From: Heterotrichella gracilis
Lineage: Eukaryota; Sar; Xanthophyceae; Tribonematales; Xanthonemataceae
Assembly (NCBI GenBank): GCA_032358255.1
Contig: JAULBX010002225.1
Span: forward strand, 1 to 64,000
DNA length: 64,000 nt
Reading direction: 5' to 3'
The notes under the pieces were generated by a model. The model was given only the letters and a program-made list of their open reading frames with translations. It was not told the origin of the DNA and searched no databases. The first letter of the stretch is position 1, and each line of letters starts with the position of its first letter. A program made the position numbers and the translations under genes. Positions 10,545-22,825 of this stretch are shown here, in pieces.

Positions 10545-13500
10545 GGTGGGGAAACCCTAGGGGAGGGTTTTGGGCCGGGAAAGGCAAGGGCTGGGAACCC
10601 TTGGGAGGGGTTTGGTGCCGGCTGGAGGTAGTGTGTGTGGGGGGGGGCGGCAATTGGGCGGTACTTTACAACCTTGGCTAGAGTTTCCACTTTCGGTATT
10701 CTTAAACCCTGGCCAAAGGTTTCCAGGCCCCGGCGACTGGTTTTCTTGCACAGAAGGGTTGCGTCTCCAGGGGGGGAAAGCGCGAGGGGAGGGGGCAGGT
10801 GGGAGGGAATAGGGTTTGGCAGGGTATTGGGGAGGTTTTCACAGGGTTTTATTGGTCATGGTTTCAGCGCGGTAAGGGGAAAAGCCCTACGCACGTGTGC
10901 GGGGAGGGTCAAGGTCGGGCGGTGCATGCCGTCAGCGGTTTTGTACAAAACAGGGCAGCAAACAGCTTTTCCCAGTGTACGGGTTTGGGGTGTTGGGTTT
11001 AAGGTTTCCACAGAACGTGGAGGTGCACGGGTCTAGGCTGTAGGGTTTTCACTGCATAGTTGAAGGTTCAAACATGTAGTTTGCAATCACGGTTTGCAGC
11101 AGAGATCTAGATAGAGCCAGGGCTGTCACCTTGCTTCTGAGATCCCCTTTAGGGCACAGCTGCGCCCTTTTTGGGTGTGCTGTTGGGACGCCGCAAGGGT
11201 CCCTCCAGGCTTGTTTAGGGTTTAGGGTTAAGGGTACCATCCGTTGAGTTTTGCCTCCAAACGACATGACGAGGAAGGTGGCAGCCTTGGTTCTATAGCT
11301 TAGAGCATGCCGCTCGAAAGGCTATGCAAATATTCCCTCTTTCCCTCACCATATTTTCTCCCCTCTGGCGAGAGCGCCTGGCATTGGTTCAGGACGCGGC
11401 TTGCTGCACCATTTTCGGCAGCTTAGGGTTTCCAAGGGAAAGAGCATTAGGGTTTCAAGCTATACACCATACTCAGGTGTCCATGCGTAGGAGATTTTGT
11501 GCCACGTGACTTTGCCGGGGGATTTCCTTTCATGGTCCGTTCTTTTACCCACAAGGCACATCCTGATTCTAGTACTCCAACCCCCTGCATGATATGCAAG
11601 GATGACGTGAGTCTGCAGGGGTAGTTGAAACGGGTCCCAATTTCCACGCACACCATTGTTGTGTTTCAGTGCAATGCCATAGCGAAGCCAATCGCTGCTT
11701 TTCTCACCGCCACGGCTGTCACTGCCCGATAGCAGGGCCTTTTCTCCAATCCATCTCCCTCCAAATGCATGTTTCACCCCTCCCCCAAATCTGTTGGTTC
11801 GGGGGGCAGGGCCTGTAGTGTGGTCACCATGAATCATTTTGAATTCCACGATAGGTGTTAAACCACCCACTTATGCCCAGTGCGCAGCGGGTGTATGGGC
11901 GGGTACGTCTTTTTCTTTGTCAACTTCAGAAGTCACTTTGCTCTCTGGCCTCCTTATTTGCCGACTTGCAACCGCCCCCTTATGTTGCTTTTGCTGCAGT
12001 AGATTTTATTGGTTGTCACAAGTTTCCTCGCTAGGATCTTTTCCAATCAGCATGCGCCGGATAATAGCCAATCTGGCGCTGCACCGGAACGTGAACATCC
12101 AATGGGATTGGCTCGGCCTTGGCAACCCTGCATTAGGGTATTTTTCATGGTTCAAAGTTTGGTGTTCAATGGGGCCTGTGAGCACTAGCAGCTCTGGGAC
12201 TCCCAGTTGTCTAAGAAGTTAAGAAACTGTCCTAATGATTGCAGTTGCAGCTGTTGCACTAGGACGATTTTACCTTGAACAAGTCTTGTGTTATGTTCAA
12301 TGTATGGCACATGTACAAAACGTGTGGCGCAGTTATTGTGGTACAGCGGCGCCGGTGGGGTTTGGCCTCAGGCTCAGCCATGAAGGCCAGGCCTCCGCTT
12401 GACTCGGAGGCTCAGTGCCTGCATGGAGTCGGCAGCTGCTGTAGCCGGATGCTGCAGCTTGTAAAAGTTGAAGCTTCCATATGGATTGCAACCATTGGTG
12501 GTCACCATGCCAACTTGGATGTGACAAATTAATTGGCCCATTCAATTTGAGTGGCCCTCAAGACATTCAATTTGAGTGGCCCTCAATGATGACATCCACA
12601 ACCCCAGGGCGGTGGAAGCAGTGGGCGTGTGCATCCGGCTGGCTGTATAAACGCGCCAGGCACTGGCACGTACGTTGAACAAAAGTTCCCACTTCTGGCC
12701 GGGCCGCTTGCATATATGTTGCCCCCACGCAAATGTCACTGCCCACTCAGTCTGGCAGAAGCACTGGCCCACTGAATTGAAACACTGTTTACAGTGTATA
12801 TGGGGGCAGCAAGCGGGATGGCTCAATTTGGTCCAGCTGTGCGAACCTAGGCTGGTGCAGTTGTCTCTCTGGGGCTGACATGGCTGTCACTAAACCCTAC
12901 AGCAGGGTCTGTGGCACACACGGGGTGTTGTACATATTAGGGTTTAGCTACACCCTACAGGCCCAGGCCCAAGGTTTGCGCTCAAGGCTATAGTCCAGGT
13001 TTCACAAACCCAGAAGAAAGATCCTTCCACTTTCACTATCGATTGATAAGCAGCACTTCCAATATCGCACACGTGTGCCCTGCGTAGCGCGCAACCTGCC
13101 ATTGCACGCACGAACAGAACAGGATATCGCCGAAGTGCCTTCCTTCCTCCAGGCCTAGCGCTGCTTCGGGTCGCCGCAAAGAGACCTGATCCTCCGGTTC
13201 ATTGCTCCCCGTTGGTCTTCCTTTCCTTTTACCTTCCCCTGTGCTCTCTCGCATCCTCTCTATGTCCTGGCATGCGCGCATGGGGGTGGTTTGCATGCAT
13301 GTGGGTAGCCGCTCGCTACTCGCCACCTACCGCATAGCCCCACCACCGACCGCCTCGCTGTTCGCACACCTACCAGCAAATAATTAGCCCAGTATACACA
13401 ACCGTGCACCACAAGCTCCTCCACCCCTCCCAAACCCCCTCCTCTCCCGATGCCCTCCACCCCACATCCAACCAGTACTGCTACCGCACAAATAACAGCC

Positions 13501-13718
13501 TTGGAACTACAAACAACTGTACACCACCAATCCACCAGTCCACCACTACAGCCTCCACCATAACAACCCCTACCACTACCCACTTACCGACCAATCACCC
13601 AACGCCCCTCACTACCCCTCCAACCCCACACCCGCCTTACACTAACCCTCCCTCATCCAGGCTTACAACCGGCAAACCCCACACCAGCCGTGAATACCCT
13701 ATTCCACAGCTGTAAACC
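10545..13718. other. 3.2-kb spacer between NOC4 and the oxidoreductase
   Basis: The first ~700 bases are G-rich with TTTAGGG-like words and look like ordinary 3' flank. A direct repeat of about 19 bases (ATTCAATTTGAGTGGCCCTC) sits at 12539 and 12565. About 13390-13700 is C/A-rich low complexity directly before the next gene. I see no gene with family support. Confidence 0.4.
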
Positions 13719-16700
13719 ATGCGTGCTGTTGTGGTGACGAGCCCGGGAGGTCCGGAGCAGCTTTCGGTGGTGGATGATGCACCCGAGCCATCTGTGGGTT
13801 CTGGACAGGTAAGCGGGGTAGGATTAGAGTTTAGGGTTGAGGTTCAGGGTCCTGGCAGGTTAAGGTGGTGACGATGCACCCGAGCCATCTGTGGGTCCTG
13901 GGCAGGTAAGCGGGGCGGAATTAGGGTTTAGGGTTTAGGGTTTAGGGGCAAATAGGGGCAGGATTAAGGGTGTAGGGTCAGGATCCTGGCGTGTATGCGG
14001 GCTGGATCAGGGTCAGGTGTCTCAAACAGGTGAAAGACACGGTCAGGGGTTTTGGGTGAGGGTTTGAATGCTAGGTCTGGGGCAAGTTCGGGAGGTCCGG
14101 AGCAGGTGGGGGTGGTGGAGGATGCACCTGAGCCCCGAGTGGGGGTCTGGGCAGGTAAGCGCCGAGGGCAGGGCTAAGGGTTCAGGATTTAGGGTCAGGG
14201 TACTGGCATGTACGCAGGCAGAATAGGGTCAGGCGCAGGTTCTTAAGCAGGCAAAAAGACCAGGGTCGACCCTAACGTCAGGTTTTTGGGGTTAAGGTGT
14301 GGAGCAGCTTAGGGTGGGTTGTAATGCGCCCAAGCCACAGCCCAAGCGAAAGCAGGTGAGCTGGACCCTGTAAGAGTTCAGGTTAGCGCTTTTGGGTACA
14401 GAAGGGCAAGGCGTAGGGCTCCAAACAAGGTCGGCGGGCAGGGTGTGGTGAAGACCAGGGTTTGGGGTTAGGGCTCCAAACATGGAAGGGTTTCAGGAAT
14501 TCACTCCTTGCACAACCCTGGTCATGCAGCGAATGATCGCATTCAGAGGCCGCTAGTGTCAATGGCACATTCACACCCTGAGGCCCTGACGCCCAAACCC
14601 TTCAGAGCATGTGCCATGGTCTAAAACCCTAAATCCTGAGTCCTAAACCCCAGGCCCGCATTTCACGTGTGCGCAGGCTCTGATAGCAGGCGAAGGTCCA
14701 GGGGCGAAGGGCATGGACATGCAACCCTAAAACCCTCAACGAATGGCCGATGCCAAACCCAAAAACCCTAACGCCCAATCTTCCCCCGACATGGTACATG
14801 CAATCCCTAATCCCTAAAACCCTCAACCTGGCACCTGCTCCATGCAGGTTCTCATATCAGTCGAGGCTGCAGGGCTGAATGGCGCGGACATGCTGCAGAG
14901 GCAGGGCCACTACCCGCCACCCGCCGGTACGCCCTAGGGTAGGGTTCTTCAAGCGCGTGATTTTTTTTGCTGCCTGCCTTTTCTGCTGCTGCCATTGGCT
15001 TGCTGGTCCGCTTTTCAGAATGAATGCCATTTGATTCCTTCTGGGGTGTGCCCAGGGTTTTTGATAGGGTAATTGTTCTGTGTGTGCAGGCGCCAGTGAG
15101 ACCCTGGGCCTGGAGGTGTGCGGGGTGGTGGAAACCCTTGGGGAGGGTGTGGAGGGTTTTGAGGTTGGGGAGCGCGTCATTGCGCTGCTGGATGGGGGGG
15201 GGTATGCGGAGAAAGCGGTGGCGCCTGTGGGGCAGGTGTGGTGTGGTAGGTGGGAGGTGTTATGGAGTCGAATCTGGTCAGTGAGGATGATGCATGGTCA
15301 AAGTGGTATCTCCTTTGCTGGTTGCCCCATATTCCCATATTCCGCTGTCTTCCTGCCCTGCTGGTTGTGTTTCCCAATATCTGAGTCCTGATTCTGGATT
15401 CGATATGCCCTGAGAACCTGCGTCTTTTGAAATGGCTTTCCTGTTATTTCACGTAAGCAAAAAATTAACAAAGCTTATGAAATTAATCACAATTGGAAAC
15501 AAATACCATCCTGTGTCCAGGTGTTGAAGCTCCCCTCTGGTTTGACCCCCGAGGAGGGTGCCGCCATCCCCGAGACTTTTCTTACCGCGCACCTTGAGCT
15601 GGTGTGGATGGGCAGGCTGAAGGAAGGGGAGAGCGTGATGGTGCATGCGGGGGCGAGTGGCGTAGGTGGGTGGGAGTGGATGGGTGGGGCGGGGTTGTGG
15701 AAGGCTGAATGTAGGGAAGAATGTGCTGGCTTTTTTCCAGGCTGAAAAGGCTGTCCCTGGGGCTAAAAAGGGAGTAATTTCACTTTGAGCTGGTGTGGAT
15801 GGGCAGGCTGGAGGAAGGGGAGAGCGTGATGCTGCATGCGGGGGCAAGTGGCGTAGGTGGGTGGGGGTGGATGGATGTGGAAGGCTGAATGCAGAAATGA
15901 ATGTGCTGGTCCGTTTGCTACGTAATAAGGATCATATATGGGTGGAATTACCCTTGAGGTGATGTATATGGGTCAGGCTGAAGGGGGAGAGCGTGATGGT
16001 GCTTGCGGGGGCGAGTGGCGTAGGTGGGTGGGGGTGGATGGGTGGGTGGGGCAGCGATGTGGCAGGTTGAAAGCAGGGAAGGGTTCGTTTCCCGGGGAAA
16101 ATAGGCTGTCCCTGGAGGCGACAAGGCAAGTATGCCACACAAATGCACACCCACCATCGTCACTATGCCGGGCGCATGTCCACTACTGTCCCGTACACAC
16201 CGACCAAAACAACAGCCGCTTATATCCGGCATGCAATCACCACCATCCCCACCCCCCACCCACAGGCACCTCCGCCATCCAGCTGGCCCGCCAGATGGGC
16301 GCATCCCCAATCATCGCCACTGCGGGCTCAAATCCCAAGGTAGAGCTGGCGCTGTCCCTGGGAGCCACCAGGGGGGTGAATTACAAGGAGGAGGACTGGG
16401 TGGAGGTGGTGAGGGAGGTGAGCAGGGGGCAGGAGCTGGCGGCGGTGCCAGGTGGGTAGGGTTTAGGGTTTAGAGTTCAGGGTAGTGAGGGCTTGCTCTG
16501 AGCATTGGGGGCTGATGTAGTGGGCCTTGACGATTATAAATGGTGGGTTTTTCCTGGATCCTTAAGGTAGCGCCATCCCTGGGAGCCACCAGGGGTGTAA
16601 ATAGCAAGGCGAAGGATTGGGTGGAGGTGGGGCAGACAGGGACCAGGGGCCAGTTGCTGGCGGCGGTGCCCGGTAGGTGTTTGGTGGTGGGACGTGGGGT

Positions 16701-17541
16701 GACAATGGGGCAAAGCAGAGGCTCTACTCTAAATACCCCATGCATACACATGGGGTATGCATCGGCCGTCATCTGATTTGACCGCCCTCCCCCCCTCCCC
16801 AGGTGGTCCCTTGAGCGTGCAAGGGGTGGACGTCATTTTGGATTTGGTAGGGGGGAGCTATTTTGAGCGCAACATCTCCTGCCTGGCGGTGGGGGGTAGG
16901 CTGCTGCTGGTGTCGTACCCCGGGGGCGCTGAGGCTACCATACACCTGGGTCAGGTACCTAGCTGAACCCTAACCGCGCCAACCCCTAAACACCGATGTT
17001 CCTCGAATTCCTCAAGGCGTGAAGCTTTGACGTCACTCACAGCATGGCAGCACGCCACTTGACAAGTCAACCTTCCAGAGGAGGATTGAATGGAGCATTT
17101 TGCAATCCATTTCTATTGAGCAGTCTGGGCTTTACATACTCCTTCAGCCAACTGGACTGCAATTTCCCAAGTTAGGGTCCCTCCAAGTTAGCGTTGAACC
17201 CTAAACTCTTAGAGTCGGACCCTATTCATCCCACCAGGCATAGGTACTGTCCAAACCCTAAACCCAAAACCCTAACGCACCCTAAATCCTCAACGCAGGT
17301 GCTGTCCAAGCGGCTCCAGATCATCGGCAGCACCCTACGTGCACGCCCGGCGGCAGAGAAAGCGGCGATTGTGGCGGATTTCGGGGCCCGTTTCCTCCCC
17401 TTGTTTGAGCGCAAGGGGGACAAGGAGCCGGCGCTGCGCCCCGTGGTTGACAGGGTTTTCCCCCTTGGGGAGGTGCGCCAGGCACACGAGTTCATGGAGA
17501 GCAAGGCCAACAGGGGGAAGATCATACTCAAGGTGGCTTAG
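13719..17541 (+). CDS. PIG3-type NAD(P)H quinone oxidoreductase
   Basis: Medium-chain dehydrogenase/reductase of the zeta-crystallin/PIG3 branch, expected to reduce quinones with NADPH in the cytosol or an organelle. Seven exons: 13719-13808, 14848-14926, 15090-15235, 15521-15665, 16266-16451, 16803-16954 and 17299-17541, 346 codons plus stop with all phases matching; the family is about 330 residues. It opens MRAVVVTSPGGPEQLSVVDD, then AAGLNGADMLQRQGHYPPP, LGLEVCGVV, the cofactor loop HAGASGVGTSAIQLA (about 147-161), VDVILDLVGGSYFERN, and ends with VLSKRLQIIGSTLR and RGKIILKVA. No zinc ligands, as expected. The start is the first ATG of the conserved N-terminus. Introns 1, 4 and 5 and the 3' flank carry echo copies of exon edges. 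Confidence 0.95.
13862..14370 (+). repeat. Exon 1 echoes in oxidoreductase intron 1
   Basis: 13869-13914 and 14090-14158 repeat the end of exon 1 (GATGCACCCGAGCCATCTGT region) with its CAG|GTAAGC donor. A more decayed copy is at about 14290-14360. TTTAGGG runs lie between them. Confidence 0.85.
15786..16036 (+). repeat. Exon 4 echoes in oxidoreductase intron 4
   Basis: 15786-15866 repeats nearly all of the last 75 bases of exon 4 plus the donor and GTGGGTGGG that follow. 15966-16036 is a second, more worn copy. Confidence 0.9.
16560..16682 (+). repeat. Exon 5 echo in oxidoreductase intron 5
   Basis: About 115 bases repeat the end of exon 5 (about 16340-16451) with its donor; both the conserved CCCTGGGAGCCACCAGGGG block and GGCGGCGGTGCC are kept. 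Confidence 0.9.
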
Positions 17542-17654
17542 TTGTATGTTTCTGTGGGAGTATGAACATCAGTTTATGACTACGCGAGGCAAATACAGGG
17601 GTTGATAATACTCTAGGTGGTTAGGTATGTAGGGATAGTGCAAGTCTGGGAGTT

Positions 17655-17945
17655 ACCTCTGGGGAAAGTATAGCATGTTCACGAGTTTGTGGAGAGCAAG
17701 GCCAACAAGTGCATGATTATACTGAAGGTGGCTGGGTACTTTGTTTCCAAGCGAGGTTGCATAAATATGAGTTCACTGCACATAAGGCATATAAATGGGG
17801 ATGATGATACTTGAGGTGGTTTTGCACAGAGGGGGAGTGCGGGTGACTGAGTTTTCCTCCTTGGGGAGGTGCGCCAAGCACACGACTTCATGAGAGCAAG
17901 GCGAACAAGGGCAAGATTATACTCAAGGTGGCTGGGTGGTTTGTT
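17655..17945 (+). repeat. Terminal-exon echoes in the oxidoreductase 3' flank
   Basis: About 17655-17735 and 17828-17940 repeat parts of the last exon (GAGGTGCGCCA, GAGAGCAAGGC, ATACTCAAGGTGGCT), beyond its stop at 17541. Confidence 0.8.
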
Positions 17946-19867
17946 TTCCTTGGGAAGGTTGCATTAGTTCACTGGACGGAAGTGGACGAGAGGTAAAATT
18001 AAATATAGGGAGCTGATAATACCCCGGGTCGCGTCAAGGATAATATTGTGCACTACAGTAGTATATGTAGCAACGTTTTTGTGGGGGGCCCGGCGCTTTA
18101 CAAAGTTCCCTTCATTTCCTTTCTAGCATTAAATGTTGCAGCAGTATGGATATTAGCAGAACACACATACTTGGTTGGCTTTTTTTCTACATGTGTCTCA
18201 GCAAACAGCCAGTATTAGCAGCATCAGTGAACAAAAGCCTCAACTGGTTGCCCATACGGCCCACGGCATTGCCAGCGTAGATCGGATCGCACCATGTATT
18301 GAGGACTGCAGCAGATGCCACACTCAGCAGATGGTGCAGTTTCAGACTAAACAAGCGCCAGGGTTGAAATTGCAAGCTATTTGGATGCACTGAGTGCACG
18401 TTCGTGGAGAGTTATATACTTGAAGGGAGGCCACTGGGAAAAGGGGAAAGAATTGCACAAGTAAGGCTTGTAAGCGTGTTACTTGCACTGTGCCATGTAT
18501 GTGCCAATGAGGAGAATGGTATCATTATGTGTGCCTATCTGGGATAACAGCATCTGTGCGCTGTTAACAAGGAGAAGGCGGTGGGACTGAAAACCCCATG
18601 CATGGCCTAACCCTAGACATACTGAAGGTGGCAGCTGTCACTAGCACAGGGAAGGCATTCCCAGCCAGTTGCCGGCTCTTTTGGGTAACAACCAGTGCAT
18701 TGGTAGCTGCCTTATCCTGGACCGCCAGCAGCCATGGGCAAGGATTGCTGTGCCACAGCAGTATGGTACACCATACAGTGTTACGGTATGGGGGGTCACG
18801 CTCCAGGTCATGACAGGCCTGTTTCTGCTATCCCTGAGTCGTGTGCAGGGGGTGGGGGCTCAGGAAGCGGGGTGGGCAGTTGGACACTGTCAGCTTGGGT
18901 GCAAGCACCCTGAATAAGGGTTTCCGTTATGAGTGTGATGTGAAGTTAACTAGTCAAACGCAGGAGATGGTTACCGCTGCAACTACAGCGAACATTTGTA
19001 TATTCAGAACCCACTTTGGCTTACAGGACGGTCGTTTCGGTCCTGTATTCGGACCGATGTAGTATATGCATGCCGATGTCGTATATGCATGCATGCATGC
19101 ACACGAACTCGAAAATAGCGGTTTTAAGTATTTGAAGAACACCCGTTTTGAAAACGGACGGTTGCGTTTCGTGAACACGCCAAGGACCGATCGGTTCGCG
19201 GGCTATGTGCGGCGCAGTGGTTCGTTTAGTGAGTTGCAGGGCGCCTTTGACAGTTTTGTTTCTGCCTTCCTTTATCTGGAAACCACGTTTCAGAGGACAC
19301 CTTGACGTCGCACTCGCCACTGCTGTCATCAACTATCTACTTCACCATCCATATTTGAAGCTGCAGTGGTGGAGCTAGTTGCAGGTTACACAGTCGTTGC
19401 CTCAGAGCCACGTGAGTGGCATGGCATACTGACTACTTAGGACACAAACGTCCCTTCGTTCCCCTCTAAGTTTGTGGGGATTGAACCAGATACAAATAAT
19501 GCAGTACTCTTCCAAATGGGTGGTTGCTTCAACCACTGTGTTTCTCTCAAGCTCTTGTTTCAGTTCTTGCAGTTGTGAAGTGAATACACTTAAGGTTCAA
19601 AGCACCCCTGCTACAAGCTATTGACAAGATTCTGGGCAAGCTGAAATCAGCCGTGTGCCCACAAATGCAGCAACCCTTTGTGCCGCAACGCGCTGCAGCC
19701 GTTTCAGCGTTGTGGGGTATTGTATCTGGTGCACGTCACTCATTCTTGCATATGCTCCCATGGGCCAACTAGTTTGCATGCAGTACTGTGCTTCAAAGCT
19801 TTGACAACTGATGCATTTATTGCAGGTGTGCAGAGCTCAGGTCATCAAGCATCACTCAACAGGAGTC
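17946..19867. promoter_or_regulatory. Spacer upstream of F-box gene A
   Basis: No supported gene. A tract near 19186-19225 (ACCGATCGGTTCGCGGGC...GGCGCAG) resembles 22454-22490 upstream of the sister F-box copy, so it was probably duplicated with it and may be regulatory. A likely 3' splice site about 40 bases before the ATG suggests a 5' UTR intron. Confidence 0.35.
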
Positions 19868-21364
19868 ATGGCCAGCAGCAGCAGCCCAGAGGTGGTAGAC
19901 CAGCTGTGCAAAAGGTGCCCCATACACTCCCTACCAGACGACCTGCTGCAGCGCATCATGGGGAAGCTACCCTTCCACGATACCCCTCGGGTAGTCACCG
20001 GCAAGTGGACATGTTGGTACAAAAGAGAGCTGCAACTAGTGTGCAAGCGCTGGCGCCAGGCCCTCTCAGGTCCCAGTGAGGCTTGGTCAGTAGTGGAGTG
20101 TGGAGATGTGCCTGGCGAGCCGGAGGCTACTGCCTTCTTTGACTGGCTGTGCCCGAGGCTGGCAGCAACCAAGTCCATTCCATACCTAAAAGGCAAGCCA
20201 CAGGACGTGCTGCGCGTGCTCCACAGCCTCAACCCATCGTGCCTCACTTCTCTGGCTCGTGTGGGTGAAAGTCTCAAAATTGGGGGGCGCTATTGGGATC
20301 ACGGGCATGTTGGTTGCGTTGGGGACAGAGTTGGTCAGCTGCTTGAGGCCACCTTCTGCCTCACCTCCCTCACCTCCTTGAGCGTGTGCCTGCGCTGCAC
20401 GCCTAAGCAGGTAGCACCCTACATGCCAGCCATGGCAGCACTGGTCAACCTTGAGACGCTCTACTTTGATGTGCGGATTCATTCCACTAAGCAGGAAAGG
20501 ACCCAGCACTGGTGGCCAGAGCTTCCTCGCTTGCCCAAGCTATCCCAAACAACATTAAATGTCAATGGGGCGGACTACGTCCCAATGCTGGCAAACCAGC
20601 CTGCGCTGACCAGCTTGCGTATCGAAGACGAATATCCACATGTGGAGGAGGGTGTTGGCATCTCCTCGGCCTTGTGGCGGCTCACCCAGCTCAAGAGGCT
20701 GAGCGTGCAATGTGCTAACCTGGAGATACCGCCCAGCTGCTTCCCCACCCCACTACAAGACCTGGCCATCTTCAAGGTAGACTGTGATGCGGAGATTGCT
20801 GTTGACTGCACGGCGCTCCTCCCAGGCCTCGTCCACCTGACCTCACTGGGTCTGCATAATGAAGGCATACAGCGCGTGGGCCCTGCCCTGGCCACCCACA
20901 CCAACCTCCAGAAGCTGAGCTTTAGGGACATACCGGAGCCGATAGAGCTGGCCGGCCTCACCAACCTCACCACTCTTCGGGAGCTCAGCCTTTCTTGGCT
21001 ACGGAAGGCGGTGGTGCTGCCGGCCTTGCCCAGTCTCGTGTTGCTCGATGTGGAAAATGTGCTTATCTTGCAGCTACAGCTGCCCATCAACCCACAACTG
21101 CGTGTGTCTCGGTGGGTCATTCTAATTTGGAACTATCGTGGTGCACCGGCAGAAGACACTGCTGCAGAGATTATCATCAAGGGCCGCTGCGGCACATACA
21201 GCATGGGGGTGGCCCACAGCAAGTGTGGTGTGGTGCACACATCACAGAGCCTACCCCCTGTGGGCGTGCTGGCCGATGCTGAGTGGGTGCGCAGGGAGAG
21301 GGAGAAGCGGGACCAGTGGAGTGGCTGGCTCCACATAGTTGCAGCACTAGGCAATTTCTTGTGA
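19868..21364 (+). CDS. F-box/LRR protein (copy A, intact)
   Basis: A single open exon of about 498 codons from the ATG of MASSSSPEVV. That start is chosen because the sister copy at 22826 begins the same way; an in-frame ATG 57 bases upstream is also possible. The F-box is PIHSLPDDLLQRIMGKLPF (about residues 19-37) followed by ELQLVCKRWRQAL. The rest holds irregular leucine-rich repeats (TSLTSLSVCL, LVNLETLYF, LVHLTSLGL, LTNLTTLRELSL). By family knowledge it would be the substrate-binding part of an SCF ubiquitin ligase, binding SKP1 through the F-box. The substrate cannot be inferred. No frame break is seen; it is about 1.46 kb upstream of its damaged paralogue. Confidence 0.85.
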   Translation: MASSSSPEVVDQLCKRCPIHSLPDDLLQRIMGKLPFHDTPRVVTGKWTCWYKRELQLVCKRWRQALSGPSEAWSVVECGDVPGEPEATAFFDWLCPRLAATKSIPYLKGKPQDVLRVLHSLNPSCLTSLARVGESLKIGGRYWDHGHVGCVGDRVGQLLEATFCLTSLTSLSVCLRCTPKQVAPYMPAMAALVNLETLYFDVRIHSTKQERTQHWWPELPRLPKLSQTTLNVNGADYVPMLANQPALTSLRIEDEYPHVEEGVGISSALWRLTQLKRLSVQCANLEIPPSCFPTPLQDLAIFKVDCDAEIAVDCTALLPGLVHLTSLGLHNEGIQRVGPALATHTNLQKLSFRDIPEPIELAGLTNLTTLRELSLSWLRKAVVLPALPSLVLLDVENVLILQLQLPINPQLRVSRWVILIWNYRGAPAEDTAAEIIIKGRCGTYSMGVAHSKCGVVHTSQSLPPVGVLADAEWVRREREKRDQWSGWLHIVAALGNFL

Positions 21365-22825
21365 ACGGGTTGCTCATAGAATCAACGTCATTTGATGTTT
21401 TGGTGAGCTGATAGACAACAAAACTGGGCCACAACAACGAGGATGCCCTACGTTGGGCATACTTTTTGCAGAAATGGATCAATTCTAGGCAGCCCCGGCA
21501 TGGAGACAGAACCGGGGAATCCGGTTACATGGCGGCGGGTTTAAGTCCAAACTAAGTTCTTTGCCCATGTTTTGAAATGGGTTTTTTGTCAGATTGGTGA
21601 CATCTGACATTGTTTTGCCTTCTAAGCAACCCAATGGCCCAGGGTTGGCATAGAATATGCGCTGCAGCATCTTTGTGATTATGTAACAAAAATGTATTTT
21701 ATGTGATTATGCACCAACAAGATGTATGTAGTGAACACCCATATATATTTTACTTCTGTTACATGGCAAAAAAAGGTAAATATTTTCTCCCTCCCCCATA
21801 CCACCACCCACTTCTCCCTTGGGACACTGCTTGTGCACAGCTGGCTGCTATTTTGGGCACACTGCTGATATAATATATTTTTTAGCTGGAATTACCTTCG
21901 CAACAAGCTAACTCCTAGGCAAGAGTGCTGTACAGCAGAATGCTGTCTTTGTTTGCCTGTTTGTCTCCAAGGCCGCATTATGACTCAAGGGTCTTGAAGT
22001 TGCGCACCTGTGGGTGTGTTTCTCTGGAGTAGATTTTGGTATATACATGAGCAGCCAAAGGCTTCTGCTAGGGCCACTGTACCGCACGGTACCCAAGTTT
22101 ATGTCAACCGAATCGCTGCCATGACTGTTTGGGTGAAGGGCCTAGGCTAGGGTTCTAGGGTTTATGTGTCAAAGGTGCATGCCAACCGTAGCTACGCCTA
22201 GGCTACCGTCCTACGGTACAACCTGGGGCACTGGTCAGCTGTGCCTGGTTTTACTAAAGGAATGGAAGCAGACGACTAGAAAATCAGGGTCACCCAATGA
22301 TTGAAAGTCAGTACTGACGACTGGTTGTATGGGGAAACTTTGTTGTAGCATATATGGCGCACAAAGTTTGAAAATTCGGTCCAATAGTAGTTTATGTAAA
22401 CACCACCCGCTTTAACAGAAGTTGGGTATCTCAAAGACACAAAAGAGGCTCGACAACCGATGGGTTCACGGACTGTGCTCGGCGCAACGGCCAGCTAATC
22501 AGCCGGATTGGGTTCCACTGAAGCATGCCGTGGCTGGTTCGTGCGGTGGGTTCCTGGCAAGTAAATGAGCACAAGACCCGCGTTTGGACTTCGATTAGAT
22601 AGCAGCTAAAAACGCCTGTAGTATACTATTTGCTACGCCCTTTTGTAGTGGGCGGTGTTAGTCTCCTGTTGTCAAAGCCTATTGTGTTGGGTGATTGCTT
22701 CAGGTCTTTGCTTCTGGCTGTACAAACCTACAGTTGATTGGGTGAATTCCTTCACTCCCGTTTTTTTCCCTGTGCAGACCTACAGTGCCCAGCTCAGCAT
22801 GCGCCCACCAGCAGGTGCCACAGCC
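21365..22825. promoter_or_regulatory. Spacer between tandem F-box copies
   Basis: AT-rich 3' flank of copy A with TGTAA at about 21685 (a possible green-algal poly(A) word), then a stretch with the 22454-22490 element shared with the upstream flank of copy A. No gene seen. Confidence 0.35.

Noticed and set aside
13404-13715. Thr/Pro-rich ORF before the oxidoreductase
   Set aside because: C/A-rich low complexity with no splice partners or family motif.
17946-19680. Coding exons upstream of F-box gene A
   Set aside because: Open frames are short, without splice partners or motifs.
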